Below are positions 25,843-39,698 of a stretch of DNA of 64,000 bases, piece by piece. Origin of the DNA: Arcobacter venerupis (GTDB lineage: Bacteria > Campylobacterota > Campylobacteria > Campylobacterales > Arcobacteraceae); NCBI RefSeq assembly GCF_013201665.1, contig NZ_CP053840.1, positions 2,666,001-2,730,000 on the forward strand, given 5' to 3'. The notes below the pieces were generated by a model. The model saw nothing but the letters and a program-made list of their open reading frames with translations, made no database searches and had not been told where the DNA came from. Both the position numbers and the translations under genes were made by a program. How positions within the stretch are numbered: the stretch's first letter is position 1; each line of letters opens with the position of its first letter.

Positions 25843-26606
25843 CAATTTTAGACTCTATTATTCTAGGAATAATAGAAGGATTTACAGAATTTCTACCAAT
25901 ATCATCAACTGGCCATATGATTGTTGCTAGTGAATTTTTAGGATTAGAACAAACAAGTGTAAATAAAGCTTTTGAAGTTATTATTCAATTTGCAGCAATA
26001 TTGGCTGTAATATTAACATATCCATCAAAATTTACTTTTAAACATATTGATTTATGGACAAAAGTATTTATTGCATTTTTACCAATTGCAGCTCTTGGTT
26101 TTATATTTTCTAAACAAGTTAAAGCTATGTTTAGTTTAGAAATTGTCGCAATAATGTTTATAATAGGTGGAATTGTTTTTTTAATTGTTGAGAAATTTTA
26201 TAAAGAAGAAACTACACATACTCTAGATGTTGAAGATGTAACATATAAACAAGCAATTTGGATTGGAATTGCACAAATATTTGCTTTAATTCCAGGGACA
26301 AGTAGAGCAGGAGCAAGTATTATTGGAGCAATGTTAGTAGGACTTAATAGAAAAACAAGTGCTGAATTCTCATTTTTATTAGCTTTTCCTGTTATGTGTG
26401 CAACAACTGCTTATGATATATTAAAACATCACGATGAACTTTTAGTTGGTGGTAATTTATTACTTTTATTAGTTGGATTTGTTGTATCTTTTGTTGTGGC
26501 GTTTTTAACAATAAAAATATTTCTTAAATTCCTAGAAAAGTTTACTTTCGTAGCTTTTGGAATTTATAGAATTATATTTGGGATTTTACTTCTTATTATT
26601 TTCTAA
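25839..26606 (+). CDS. uppP: Undecaprenyl-diphosphatase UppP (BacA)
   Basis: A 255-residue inner membrane enzyme with about eight helices that dephosphorylates undecaprenyl pyrophosphate to recycle the lipid carrier of cell-wall synthesis; excess confers bacitracin resistance. Both catalytic repeats are clear: [14 protein letters not shown] at residues 14-27 and [15 protein letters not shown] at about 152-166. It overlaps the preceding mqnA-like gene by 4 bases and its 3' end overlaps the convergent murG by 21 bases. Confidence 0.97.
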   Translation: MTILDSIILGIIEGFTEFLPISSTGHMIVASEFLGLEQTSVNKAFEVIIQFAAILAVILTYPSKFTFKHIDLWTKVFIAFLPIAALGFIFSKQVKAMFSLEIVAIMFIIGGIVFLIVEKFYKEETTHTLDVEDVTYKQAIWIGIAQIFALIPGTSRAGASIIGAMLVGLNRKTSAEFSFLLAFPVMCATTAYDILKHHDELLVGGNLLLLLVGFVVSFVVAFLTIKIFLKFLEKFTFVAFGIYRIIFGILLLIIF

Positions 26607-27617
26607 GATAATATTTAAAATTAAAGATATTGCATTTGAATTGATTGAACCAATTAATTCAATGCTTATTTTGTGAATATCAGAATTTACAGCTTTAAAA
26701 AAATCTTCTACATTTAAATTTTCTTCTCTTTGTAAAAAACATAAACCTTTATCAAATAAAACTTTTGCATTATAATATTGATGGTCTCCTGCTGCATATT
26801 TAAATGGAATAAAATATGTAGGCAATGAATTCGCACACAATTCCCATAAAGTTGAAGCCCCTGCTCGACTAACTGCAAAATCAGCTGTTGCCATTTTATT
26901 AGGTATATCTTTTGAAAAATCAAAAACATCTGCACTTATATCTAGTTTTTTATATTCAGCTTTTACTCTTTCAAAGTCATTTTTACCTGTTTGATGAATA
27001 ATTTTTATTCCCATTTCAGTTAAAGTTGGTGCAACTTTTAAGGCAAAATCATTAATACAAACAGCACCTTGCGAACCGCCAAAAAAAGCAATAGTTTTTA
27101 TTTTATCTCGTACTCTTGCTGTATCAAAAAACTCTTTTGCAACTGGATAATCTTTTACTAAAGAGTTTTCGTCAAATGAAGAGAAAACTTCAGTTGCAAA
27201 TTTAGAAGTAATTTCATTTAATTTACCCATTTTTGAGTTTTGTTCATGAATATATAATTTACATCCAAATTTTAAAATTGATGCAAAAGTTCCTGCAGCT
27301 GCTGAAAATCCTCCAACAGAAATAACAGTTTTTACATTGTATTTTGCATAAAAACTTAAACAATATAAAGTTTTTGAAAATATATTTAATAAAGATAAAA
27401 CTTTTCCAAATGAGCTTTTATTAACAACGCCTCTTGTATCCAAAAAAATAGCCTTTTTTAATCTTCTATCATTTTCAAACCAAGCTTTATCTTGTCCATT
27501 TGAAGAACCAATAAAAATTACATTTATGCCTCTATTATGAAACTCTTCTATAAAAGCATCTGCAACTTTTAAATGCCCACCTGTTCCACCACCTGTAACA
27601 ACTACTGTTCCATTCAT
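26586..27617 (-). CDS. murG: UDP-GlcNAc:lipid I N-acetylglucosaminyltransferase MurG
   Basis: A 343-residue peripheral membrane GT28 enzyme that converts lipid I to lipid II. The N-terminal glycine loop [14 protein letters not shown] (residues 9-22), the second loop FFGGSQGA, and the UDP-GlcNAc site [12 protein letters not shown] are visible. It overlaps ftsW by 4 bases (27614-27617), coupling lipid II synthesis to its presumed polymerase. Its end overlaps the convergent uppP gene by 21 bases. Confidence 0.97.
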   Translation of the reverse strand: MNGTVVVTGGGTGGHLKVADAFIEEFHNRGINVIFIGSSNGQDKAWFENDRRLKKAIFLDTRGVVNKSSFGKVLSLLNIFSKTLYCLSFYAKYNVKTVISVGGFSAAAGTFASILKFGCKLYIHEQNSKMGKLNEITSKFATEVFSSFDENSLVKDYPVAKEFFDTARVRDKIKTIAFFGGSQGAVCINDFALKVAPTLTEMGIKIIHQTGKNDFERVKAEYKKLDISADVFDFSKDIPNKMATADFAVSRAGASTLWELCANSLPTYFIPFKYAAGDHQYYNAKVLFDKGLCFLQREENLNVEDFFKAVNSDIHKISIELIGSINSNAISLILNIILENNKK

Positions 27618-28861
27618 TTATCTTTGACCTTTTTAATAACTTTCTCTTCTTTTGCAACTCTACTAATTGATAATACTAACCCAATAGCTAATGCCACGGA
27701 AAGCATTGAAGAACCTCCATAAGATAAAAGAGGAACAGCAATACCTTTTATTGGAATCATCCCTGATATTCCATATGAATTGATTAAAAATGCAATAATT
27801 ATCATTAATGCAATTCCTAATGTAAATAGATGATAAATTGGATTTTCTACTCTTCTACTAATTTTAAAAATTCTCCAAATAATCAAAAACATAATTGTTG
27901 AAATTAACATTAATCCAACTAAACCTATCTCTTCAGTCAGACCTGCTAAAACGAAGTCAGTATGAACTTCAGATAAAAATCCAACTTTTAAATCACCTAA
28001 TGCAACACCTTGACCAAAAAAGCCACCATTATGAATCGCATTTAATGAGTGAGAAACCTGATAAGGTTCAGGTAAATCATCAATTCTAAGGTATGTCTCT
28101 GCCCATGAAGGCAAAACCGATAGAATACCATCTTGAACCATTGCCCACCAAGAGTGAATCCTTTGAATTCTATGTGGTGCTACAATAATTAATCCAAATA
28201 CTCCAACAATTGCAATAGTTCCTAAAGTAAGAAATATCTTAAATGACCTATTTGCAAAAATTAGTAAAACAACCATAATAATTGCAAGTAATACAACTTG
28301 ACCTAAATCTTTTTGTAAAAATGCAATAATAAATACAACAATAAAAAAAGTAAAAAAATACGGTGCTAATAGCAACATCTCTTCTATCAATCCAATTTTT
28401 TTAGGTTGATGAATAACTTTTCTATGAAAAGACCAAGATAAAAAATATATAAATCCTATCTTAAAAAATTCTACAGGAGATAATGAAAACCCAGGAAGCC
28501 TAATCCATCTATTTGCTCCCCCTGATTCAGTCACCATAAAACCAGGTAAAAAAGGCATTAATATCATAATGATAAAAAAACCTATAAAAAGTCCCATCCC
28601 AATTTTTTTAACTATTTTATCTGGATCTAATAAAGAAAAATACCACATAATAAAAATGGCAGAGATTCCTACTAATCCTTGTCTTATGAAAAAGTGGAAC
28701 TGATCATATCCAAAAAAATCTACAGTATAAACGGTTAAAGAATATGAAAAAACTATACTTACGATAATTAATATTGACACCAAAATAAATAAAGGGTAGT
28801 CAGCTTCATTATTATTTAAATTATTGTTATTTGCTTTAATATTAGTTTTGTTAAAATACAT
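27614..28861 (-). CDS. ftsW: Cell division SEDS protein FtsW
   Basis: A 415-residue membrane protein with about ten helices of the SEDS family (FtsW/RodA), the glycan polymerase that works with class B PBPs at the septum. The ESGGANRWIRLPGFSLSPVEF block (about residues 112-132) and the C-terminal GIAVPLLSYGGSSML motif are conserved. An asparagine-rich cytoplasmic tail precedes the first helix (ANNNNLNNNEADYP). Its context with murG downstream and the divergent ftsI-like gene 28 bases away favours FtsW over RodA. Confidence 0.93.
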   Translation of the reverse strand: MYFNKTNIKANNNNLNNNEADYPLFILVSILIIVSIVFSYSLTVYTVDFFGYDQFHFFIRQGLVGISAIFIMWYFSLLDPDKIVKKIGMGLFIGFFIIMILMPFLPGFMVTESGGANRWIRLPGFSLSPVEFFKIGFIYFLSWSFHRKVIHQPKKIGLIEEMLLLAPYFFTFFIVVFIIAFLQKDLGQVVLLAIIMVVLLIFANRSFKIFLTLGTIAIVGVFGLIIVAPHRIQRIHSWWAMVQDGILSVLPSWAETYLRIDDLPEPYQVSHSLNAIHNGGFFGQGVALGDLKVGFLSEVHTDFVLAGLTEEIGLVGLMLISTIMFLIIWRIFKISRRVENPIYHLFTLGIALMIIIAFLINSYGISGMIPIKGIAVPLLSYGGSSMLSVALAIGLVLSISRVAKEEKVIKKVKDK

Positions 28862-28889
28862 TTCTCATTATATAATAATATGGATAAAT

Positions 28890-30809
28890 ATGCCTTCAAA
28901 AAAAATCGAAAAAGTTGATAAAACAAAAAAAATAGTGATACTATTTTCATTTATTTTTTTATTCCTATGTATTCTATTTTTTTCAGTGTTTCGAACAATA
29001 ACTGAAAAAAGACATATACCCTCATTAAAGGGAGAAAAATCAGAGTTATCAGTAAGAGGAGATATAATTAGTTCTGATAATTTTAAGATTGCTTCATCTA
29101 AAAAAGTATATAAAGCAATGATTGATACAAGGTATCTTGATCCCTTAAAAGAAGAACTTTTTTTAAATCTTTTTTCAATTTATAGTGGAATTGATTATAA
29201 TACATTAAAAGAAAAATTAGCTGAGGGAAAAAAAGACCCAGGAAGTTTAGTTCTTTCATATAGTATTGATTCAAGATCTGCAAAAAACTTAAAAGAATTA
29301 GCTTTTAAATTAATCCAATTAGATGTTTTCACAAGTAAACAAATAAATGGTGTAAAAATACTAAGAGGTTTAACAGTTAGTGAAAGTGGTGAAAAAAGAA
29401 CATTTTCATATAATGACACTCTAACTCCTGTTGTAGGATATATTTCAAAATTTGAATCAGAAGCAGGAAAAACAAAAGTTAATGGGATTAAAGGTTTAGA
29501 AAAATATTATAACAAAGTATTAAATCAATCAAAAGATGGGATTTTGCAAGGAGATAGAGATGTATTATCATATATCTCATTTGACAAAAATTCAATTATT
29601 AGAAAAAGAGTAGATGGAGCAACTTTAAATTTAAATATTCCATTAAAGCTTCAAAAAAACAATGAGCTTACACTTGATATGTATAAAAAGAAACTAAGTG
29701 CTGATGAAATTATAGTTTCAATTATGGAAAATAAAACTGGTAAAATCATTACAATGGCTTCATCAAATAGATTTAATCCTGAGAAAATCGCAAAAGAAGA
29801 TATTCCAAATTTAAATGTTAATGCTATTGAATACCAATACGAACCAGGTTCTGTTATAAAGCCAATTTCAATATCACTTGCCCTTGATAAAAATTTAGTA
29901 AAAAGAAATGAAAACTTCTATGCTTTTAATGATGGGGTTAAAGGTTCAAAAGGTACATTTCCAAAAGGTGCATATAAATTAGGTAGATTTACTATCAAAG
30001 ATGACCATGAATTCTCTAAACATAATTTATCAATTGATGACATCGTAATGTATTCTTCAAATATTGGCACATTACAAATCGCACAAAGATTGTCTGGACC
30101 TGAATTCTTTGAAGGTATGAAAAGATTTGGATTTACAAGAAAATCAGGTATAGATTTACCATATGAAAAAAAGGGTGTAATGCCTAAAATTTGGCAATTT
30201 TCAGCTGGAGACAAAGATAAAAAAGATAATGTTTTTAAAGCAACTGTATCTTTTGGTCAAGGTATGACATCAACATTTATTCAATTAATTAAAGCCTATT
30301 CCACATTTAACAATGATGGATATATGATTACACCTAGAATCGTTTCCCACTTAACATATGACAACAATCAATATAAAGCTAATGATAGTAAACCTGAAAG
30401 AATAATCTCAAAACAAACTGCTGATGAGATGAAAAAACTTTTAGTAAGAACTGTTGAAGAAGGAACTGGTAGGTCGGCAAGAATAGAAGGTTTAGAAATT
30501 GGAGGGAAAACAGGAACTGCACAAATAGCTCGTGGTGGAAAATATTTAAAAGAATATATTTCTTCTTTTATTGGTTTTGTAAATGATGAACATAATAACT
30601 CATACACTATTGGAGTTACTGTTTTTAATCCAATATCAACTGGTGTCAACTGGTATTATCACTACGCTGCATCATCTGCTGTTCCTGTATTTAAAGAAGT
30701 AATACAAAATTTAGTAAAATTAAATTATTTAATACCCAAAGAAAATATAATTTTTGACAAAAATATAAAAGACGATATAATGCCACCTGATGAAAACTTA
30801 AAGGATTAG
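28890..30809 (+). CDS. ftsI: Class B penicillin-binding protein, FtsI/PBP2-type transpeptidase
   Basis: A 639-residue inner membrane transpeptidase. One transmembrane helix (about residues 15-36) is followed by the periplasmic pedestal and the transpeptidase domain with Ser321 in SVIK (321-324), SSN in YSSNIGTLQ and KTG at 540-542. I start it at the ATG at 28890 (MPSKKIEKVDKTKK). The frame runs back to 28824, but that part overlaps the divergent ftsW start and adds hydrophobic residues without a ribosome binding site. Function: septal peptidoglycan cross-linking with the FtsW encoded next door. The next gene begins one base after the stop codon. Confidence 0.93.
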   Translation: MPSKKIEKVDKTKKIVILFSFIFLFLCILFFSVFRTITEKRHIPSLKGEKSELSVRGDIISSDNFKIASSKKVYKAMIDTRYLDPLKEELFLNLFSIYSGIDYNTLKEKLAEGKKDPGSLVLSYSIDSRSAKNLKELAFKLIQLDVFTSKQINGVKILRGLTVSESGEKRTFSYNDTLTPVVGYISKFESEAGKTKVNGIKGLEKYYNKVLNQSKDGILQGDRDVLSYISFDKNSIIRKRVDGATLNLNIPLKLQKNNELTLDMYKKKLSADEIIVSIMENKTGKIITMASSNRFNPEKIAKEDIPNLNVNAIEYQYEPGSVIKPISISLALDKNLVKRNENFYAFNDGVKGSKGTFPKGAYKLGRFTIKDDHEFSKHNLSIDDIVMYSSNIGTLQIAQRLSGPEFFEGMKRFGFTRKSGIDLPYEKKGVMPKIWQFSAGDKDKKDNVFKATVSFGQGMTSTFIQLIKAYSTFNNDGYMITPRIVSHLTYDNNQYKANDSKPERIISKQTADEMKKLLVRTVEEGTGRSARIEGLEIGGKTGTAQIARGGKYLKEYISSFIGFVNDEHNNSYTIGVTVFNPISTGVNWYYHYAASSAVPVFKEVIQNLVKLNYLIPKENIIFDKNIKDDIMPPDENLKD

Positions 30810-30810
30810 A

Positions 30811-31320
30811 ATGTTCGGATTTAAAAAAGAATTAAAAAAATATAATTTAACACAAGAAGAATTAGCAAAATTTGGCTATGCAAAAATTACTACTGAAAAT
30901 GGAGTAATTTGGATTAAACTATTTAATCAAGAGACTCCGACTGCTGTATCAAATTTTGCAACTTTAGCAAATGATGGTTTTTATAATGGATTAAACTTTC
31001 ATAGAGTAATTCCAGGATTCATGGCGCAAGGTGGTTGTCCAGAAGGTTCTGGTGCAGGAGGTCCTGGATGGTCAATTGAGTGTGAAACAAAAGCTGAAAA
31101 ACAAGTTCACAACAAAGGAAGTTTATCAATGGCTCACGCTGGTAAAAATACAGGAGGAAGCCAATTTTTTATCTGTTTTGTACCTTGTCCTCATTTAGAT
31201 GGTGGTCATACTGTATTTGGTGGAATTGAAGAAGATGATAAAAATAGTTTTGCTGTACTTGATGCAATCAAACAAAAAGATAAAATCATTTCAATTGAGA
31301 TTTTAGAAAAAAGAGATTAA
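30811..31320 (+). CDS. Peptidyl-prolyl cis-trans isomerase, cyclophilin type
   Basis: A 169-residue cyclophilin that accelerates proline isomerisation during folding. The active site is intact: FHRVIPGFMAQGG (about residues 69-81) with the catalytic Arg, GSQFFICFVPCPHLDG and HTVFGGI. No signal peptide is visible, so it is cytoplasmic. It starts one base after the ftsI stop codon and its 3' end overlaps the convergent TPR gene by 18 bases. Confidence 0.94.
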   Translation: MFGFKKELKKYNLTQEELAKFGYAKITTENGVIWIKLFNQETPTAVSNFATLANDGFYNGLNFHRVIPGFMAQGGCPEGSGAGGPGWSIECETKAEKQVHNKGSLSMAHAGKNTGGSQFFICFVPCPHLDGGHTVFGGIEEDDKNSFAVLDAIKQKDKIISIEILEKRD

Positions 31321-32334
31321 TTCTCTTTTTCTAGTCTTTACAGTATTTCCTCTTTTTTTGTAGTTTAGCTTTAAATTTTGTTCTATCTTTTTTATAAATC
31401 TAATTGCTTCAATTGTTTCTTTATTTTTATATTCATATAAACAATAAATATTTCTTGCTTTTTCCATATAGACTTTTGCAATTTTGCACTCTTTTAAATC
31501 TCTGTAAATAAATGCCAAATTATTATAAACTCTTGCTAATTCAGGATGATTTTTATCTAATATATGTTCACTTATTTCCAAAGATTTTTTTGCATAATCT
31601 AATGAGAAATTGTATTTTTTTAAATTATAATACACTAAAGATATATTTCCATAATCAATTGATAGTGAAATATGGTTATTAACCAATATCTTTTCACTTA
31701 TTTCTAATGCTTTCTTTGCATAATCCAATGATAAATCATATTTTTCTAAATTTCTATATATCATAGATATATTTCTATAACGGATTGCTAAAGAAAAATG
31801 ATTACAATCTAATATATTTTCAGAAATTTCTAAAGCTTCTTTTGCAAATTGAAGGGATAATTCTATTTTTTTTAAATCAGAATAAATCAATGATATATTA
31901 TTATAACTTACTGCTAAATCTTTTTTTAATACTTTTTTATTTTTCCGTATAATTATTGCTTGATTATGTAATTCTAAAGCTTCATTATATTTTCCCAATT
32001 CTCTAAATATAACTGCTTTTAAATTCAAACCTTTTGCATATTCATTCACATCTTTCCCAAATAACTTTTCTCTTAAATATAACATCCTCTCTTGTATATC
32101 TAAAGCCTTTTCATACTTTGCAAGGGAATAATACAAAAATGTTAAAGAATCATTTAATCTTATTAAATACTCATCTTCATTTATTCCATAATCATTTAGA
32201 AAAGATTCAATAATAGGAATATAATAAATCAAACTAATAGCATTTACAGTAGAATCATCTGGATTAATAAAATTTGAAACTCTTTTAAATAGAAGTTTTA
32301 CTTTTTCATAATCTAAAACTATTTTCTTTTTTAT
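31303..32334 (-). pseudogene. C-terminal TPR part of a broken SIR2-STAND-TPR gene
   Basis: The frame is open from 32334 to the stop at 31303; the first ATG is at 32232. The protein is a string of about seven Kinesin-light-chain-like TPR units of about 42 residues, repeating A-[IV]RYRNISMIYRNLEKYDLSLDYAKKALEIS patterns (for example RYRNISMIYRNLEKYDLSL). Such repeats serve as the sensor arm in STAND ATPases. The stretch before the ATG (DYEKVKLLFKRVSNFINPDD) also looks coding, which indicates that this was one gene with the upstream ATPase frame. The two frames overlap for 29 bases (32306-32334) and differ by +1. It could still be translated from ATG 32232 as a lone TPR protein. Confidence 0.75.
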
Positions 32335-33556
32335 CTAACCAGCCATTTTTTTCAAGTTTAATCAGTTTATTTTTTATATTTTCATCATCAAAACATTTTC
32401 CAAACACACTAATGTCAATCTCAAGGGATGAAAAAAGTGAAAGCATTAATAACAATTCTTTTAAATCCTCTTTTTTCAAGCTCTCATATTGTCTATTAAA
32501 ATTATCTTCTAAATGCTCTTGAAATATTTTTGCATCATCAATATCTATATCTTTTAGTTTTTTCTTTTTCAACTCTTCAAGGATAATAAATCCATTTCTA
32601 AGTGACTTTGCCGTTAGTTTTATAAACAATGGATGATTTCCCAAATACTCTTTTACAATATCACCTATCTCTTCATCTGTGTTATAGTTTAATTTAAATA
32701 AATCTATTGCATCAGTATCATTTAAAACATCTAAATTTATCTGATTTATTTCATCAATATTTTTAAGTCTTGTAGTTATTAATAAATCAAAATTATGATT
32801 TAAAAGTTTTAGTTTTTCAAAATCCTCTTTTGATTCTAAATTATCAAGTATAAAAAGATTTTTACCACTTATATTTTGTAATCTTTTTATAACCGTATCA
32901 ATTGTGCTATCTTTATCTAGTTCTAGTTTTTCTTTAAAAGAAGTAATCATCAAACTTTCAAATGTAGTTTTCTCGGAAATCTCTAAAAATATAATATTCT
33001 CATATTTATCTTCATTTAAAAACATATATTTTCTTACAATCTCACTTTTTCCAACACCACCAATTCCATTTACGATTAAAGTCACGTTACTCTTTTGCAA
33101 CATAACATCAATTTTATCTAAATCTTCTTTTCTACCAATAAACTCTGTATTAACACTTGGTTTAATAGTCCAATATCTATCAATATCTCTGATTTGTTTT
33201 TTCTCACTTATTTCAACAGAATTATGTGGTATTAACTCTTCAATAAGTTTTGGTAAATCACTATGTTCTTTATAAGTAATTATTTTAATATTTTCACTCA
33301 AATTACTTATAACTTTATCTTCTTTTATTATCAAATAATGATTTCTTCCATGCCCAGCATATAAATCTAATATATCTTTTATAACATTAAATTCATGCCC
33401 ATGTATATTCAAAACCATTGGTTTTGTTTGTTCATCTGAAACAACTTGAGAAAGCTTAAAATTATTATCTAAATATAGAGCCTGTACATTATCACTCTCA
33501 TATGCTTTTTCTAAAACGCTATCATAGTTTGTTGAGATTATAAATAAAGAAAAACA
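32306..33556 (-). pseudogene. SIR2-like (fragment) plus STAND NTPase part of a broken defence-type gene
   Basis: Upstream of the first ATG (33418) the same frame is open to 33556 and reads LFIISTNYDSVLEKAYESDN, the end of a SIR2_2 NAD-binding domain; its front half is missing. After HGHEF and a linker comes a STAND/NB-ARC ATPase: Walker A NGIGGVGKSEIVRKY (about 33050), Walker B LFILDNLES, a sensor-like LLITTRL and NHPLFIKLTAKSL. The frame stops at 32306 in a winged-helix region (GWLDKKENSFRL), and the TPR arm continues in another frame. Intact relatives deplete NAD upon phage sensing; this copy is very probably dead. It lies 38 bases from the 3' end of tRNA-Thr, a likely integration site. Confidence 0.8.
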
Positions 33557-33593
33557 TTAAATAAGGGCTAAATAAAGTAAAAGTTAGGGATGG

Positions 33594-33669
33594 TGGTGCT
33601 CACAACAGGATTTGAACCTGTAACCTCTTCCTTACCATGGAATTGCTCTACCGTTGGAGCTATGCAAGC
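33594..33669 (-). tRNA. trnT: tRNA-Thr (anticodon GGT)
   Basis: A 76-base cloverleaf with encoded CCA. Acceptor GCTTGCA/TGTGAGC (two G-T pairs), D arm GCTCCAACGGTAGAGC, anticodon loop AT-GGT-AA, T arm ACAGGTTCAAATCCTGT. It lies downstream of the rRNA terminator, so it probably has its own promoter. The broken SIR2-STAND gene begins just after its 3' end. Confidence 0.9.
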
Positions 33670-33803
33670 AAAAGAGAATAATAAAGAACTAACTGAATAT
33701 GTGTATAGAGTTAGTGTAAATATAAAAATAAAGATCAATTATACTAGAATAATAGGATAATAAAAAATGAATATAAAAATAACCTAAAAAGCGGGTTAAA
33801 AAA

Positions 33804-33849
33804 AAAGCTTAGCATTGAATACTTTGGTAAGTATAAAAAGCTAAGCTTT
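33804..33849 (-). terminator. Intrinsic terminator of the rRNA operon
   Basis: A 10-bp stem (AAAGCTTAGC/GCTAAGCTTT) encloses a second hairpin (ATACTT/AAGTAT) and on the minus strand is followed by nine T. It stands 14 bases after the 5S gene. A smaller AACC/GGTT hairpin with a T-rich tail follows at about 33780-33797. Confidence 0.8.
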
Positions 33850-33862
33850 AAAAAAACTCAAG

Positions 33863-33980
33863 AGCTGGCAGCGGCCTACGTTTCCACCAGGGGACCCGGC
33901 AGTATTATCGGCGATGAAGTGCTTGACTTCCAGGTTCGGAATGGGACTGGGTATTTCCACTTCTCTATAGCCACCAGCAA
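33863..33980 (-). rRNA. rrf: 5S ribosomal RNA
   Basis: The minus strand has the typical 5S landmarks: GCTGGTGGCTATAG at the 5' end, CCCATTCCGAACCTGGAAGT in the middle and GCCGCTGCCAGC at the 3' end pairing with the 5' end. Ends are accurate to a few bases. Confidence 0.95.
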
Positions 33981-34044
33981 AGTTGAGTGTAAAAAGTAAA
34001 TAAACATAAGATAAATCAATATGTATTGCTCTTTACACTCAACT
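33981..34044 (-). other. 13-bp stem upstream of 5S in the 23S-5S spacer
   Basis: 33981-33993 (AGTTGAGTGTAAA) and 34032-34044 are exactly complementary. The left arm could instead pair with ACTCAA just after the 5S gene (33857-33862). The two pairings may alternate during 5S maturation. Confidence 0.5.
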
Positions 34045-34162
34045 CGTAAAGGAGTTAAGAAAAAATAATGTTAAAGTCTTATACGCGCTTAAAAAAATAT
34101 TCATTTTTTCAAGGTAACGCTAGTTTTTTCTAAAAAAACACAATTTGTATTAAATATAAGAA

Positions 34163-34192
34163 ATATATTTAATAAGATAGTAAACCAAAGAA
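34163..34192 (-). other. 23S processing stem, 3' arm
   Basis: AATAAGATAG-TAAA-CCAAAGAA here pairs with TTCTTTGG-CTA-CTATCTTATT at 37147-37167, with further pairing outward to 37176. The arms bracket the 23S gene, as RNase III processing stems do. An outer 16-bp pair (34065-34080 with 37302-37317) closes a second stem. Confidence 0.7.
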
Positions 34193-34199
34193 TTTGTTA

Positions 34200-37107
<2,908 letters not shown>

Positions 37108-37470
37108 TAATAAATAGAGTTAAACTCTATCGCATTTTTGATAATATTCTTTGGCTACTATCTTATTAAACATATTATTTAAAATATATCAATAAAATTA
37201 GTTGTGTTCTATCTATTTCTAGATAATTAAAATTTTTGTTTTTAATTATTAGTTCTATTAGAATAAATTCTTTTAGTTCTTTTAATTAAACGAAAAAATT
37301 AAAGACTTTAACATTATATTTTTAAATATCATTGTTACTTAAAAAAATTTACATCTTTTCAAGGCAACATTTTTGATTCGAAAATCAAATATAAATTCAA
37401 TCTTTTTGAACTTATATTTAACTTTTTTATCATTTCTTCTAATTATAACTTTTAGCTTATTTTTAATAGG
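37108..37470 (-). other. 23S 5' leader / tRNA-Ala-23S spacer
   Basis: This 363-base AT-rich spacer holds no gene. It contains the 5' arms of two nested 23S processing stems (37147-37176 and 37302-37317). A TTTTCAAGGCAAC word at about 37355 resembles TTTTTTCAAGGTAAC at about 34104 in the 23S-5S spacer. Confidence 0.7.
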
Positions 37471-37546
37471 TGGTGGAGAATAGCGGGATCGAACCGCTGA
37501 CCTCCTGCGTGCAAAGCAGGCGCTCTCCCAGCTGAGCTAATTCCCC
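37471..37546 (-). tRNA. trnA: tRNA-Ala (anticodon TGC)
   Basis: A 76-base cloverleaf with encoded CCA in the 16S-23S spacer. Acceptor GGGGAAT/ATTCTCC, anticodon arm CTGCTT-TGC-ACGCAG, T arm GCGGTTCGATCCCGC. Confidence 0.97.
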
Positions 37547-37575
37547 ACACTGATTAATCTTTTAAGATTATTTAA

Positions 37576-37652
37576 TGGTGGGCCTATCAGGACTTGAACC
37601 TGAGACCTCACGATTATCAGTCGAGCGCTCTAGCCAGCTGAGCTATAGGCCC
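37576..37652 (-). tRNA. trnI: tRNA-Ile (anticodon GAT)
   Basis: A 77-base cloverleaf with encoded CCA in the 16S-23S spacer. Acceptor GGGCCTA/TAGGCCC, anticodon arm CGACT-GAT-AATCG, T arm CAGGTTCAAGTCCTG. Confidence 0.97.
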
Positions 37653-37671
37653 ATTTTTCTACCTATTTAAA

Positions 37672-37692
37672 TAATCTTTATAAACCGAATAT
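37672..37692 (-). other. 16S processing stem, 3' arm
   Basis: AATCTTTATAAACCGAATAT (37673-37692) is exactly complementary to 39436-39455 upstream of 16S, with one extra pair at 37672/39456. This 21-bp perfect pair closes a loop that contains the whole 16S RNA, the expected RNase III substrate. Confidence 0.8.
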
Positions 37693-37747
37693 AAAAACTC
37701 TTTCTTTTTAGTTTTAAGACTAGAAACGAATCTAGTCTCAATTCTCT

Positions 37748-39263
<1,516 letters not shown>

Positions 39264-39556
39264 AATTGAAGTTTTTGAACTTGACTTCTTCTGTATTATT
39301 TTACTATTACAAAATTATCACTCATAGTATAGACAAGTTATATGTTTTACCATATTGTTCTTGTTTGTTTTTATATTTTTAACATTTATTCTTATTTTAC
39401 ATCTGTAATAAATAACAGATTTTTATAAGAGTCTCATATTCGGTTTATAAAGATTACTTTACAAACGTTATAATTATTTTTAAAGATCATCCAGTTTCGA
39501 TTACAACGCTTTCTATCATTCTTTCGTTTGATGCGCTTCAGTCAAATTGGACGGGA
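39264..39556 (-). promoter_or_regulatory. rRNA operon leader
   Basis: This stretch holds no gene. It contains the 5' arm of the 16S processing stem (39436-39456), a small ATCTGT/ACAGAT hairpin near 39405-39425 and, at 39481-39489, TGATCTTTA on the minus strand. The last differs by one base from the boxA antitermination word TGCTCTTTA. Confidence 0.6.
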
Positions 39557-39585
39557 ATTATAATAGATTCTTTTTTCTTTGTCAA
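39557..39585 (-). promoter_or_regulatory. rRNA operon promoter, near-perfect sigma70 consensus
   Basis: On the minus strand TTGACA (39585-39580) and TATAAT (39562-39557) are separated by exactly 17 bases, with transcription expected to start at about 39549. Upstream the DNA is A/T-rich and carries a 14-bp palindrome (39599-39612), as an UP element might. A perfect -35 box is rare in this phylum, where most promoters lack one, and fits a strong rRNA promoter. Confidence 0.9.
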
Positions 39586-39698
39586 GGGGTTTTTCCGCAA
39601 ATTTGCAAATTTATTGACTATTCTCTGCTCTTTTGCTCTTTTACTATCTTTCTCTTGGCTTTTTATACCCTCTTGTGTTTATTTTCTTTAGTTATACT

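Noticed and set aside
32306-32340. Programmed -1 frameshift at the A AAA AAG run in the STAND-TPR gene
   Set aside because: The TPR frame is +1 relative to the ATPase frame, so a -1 shift would not join them; decay is simpler.
33594-33669. attB/attR of an inserted element at the 3' end of tRNA-Thr(GGT)
   Set aside because: I found no second copy of the tRNA 3' end within the window, so an integration event is suggested only by context.
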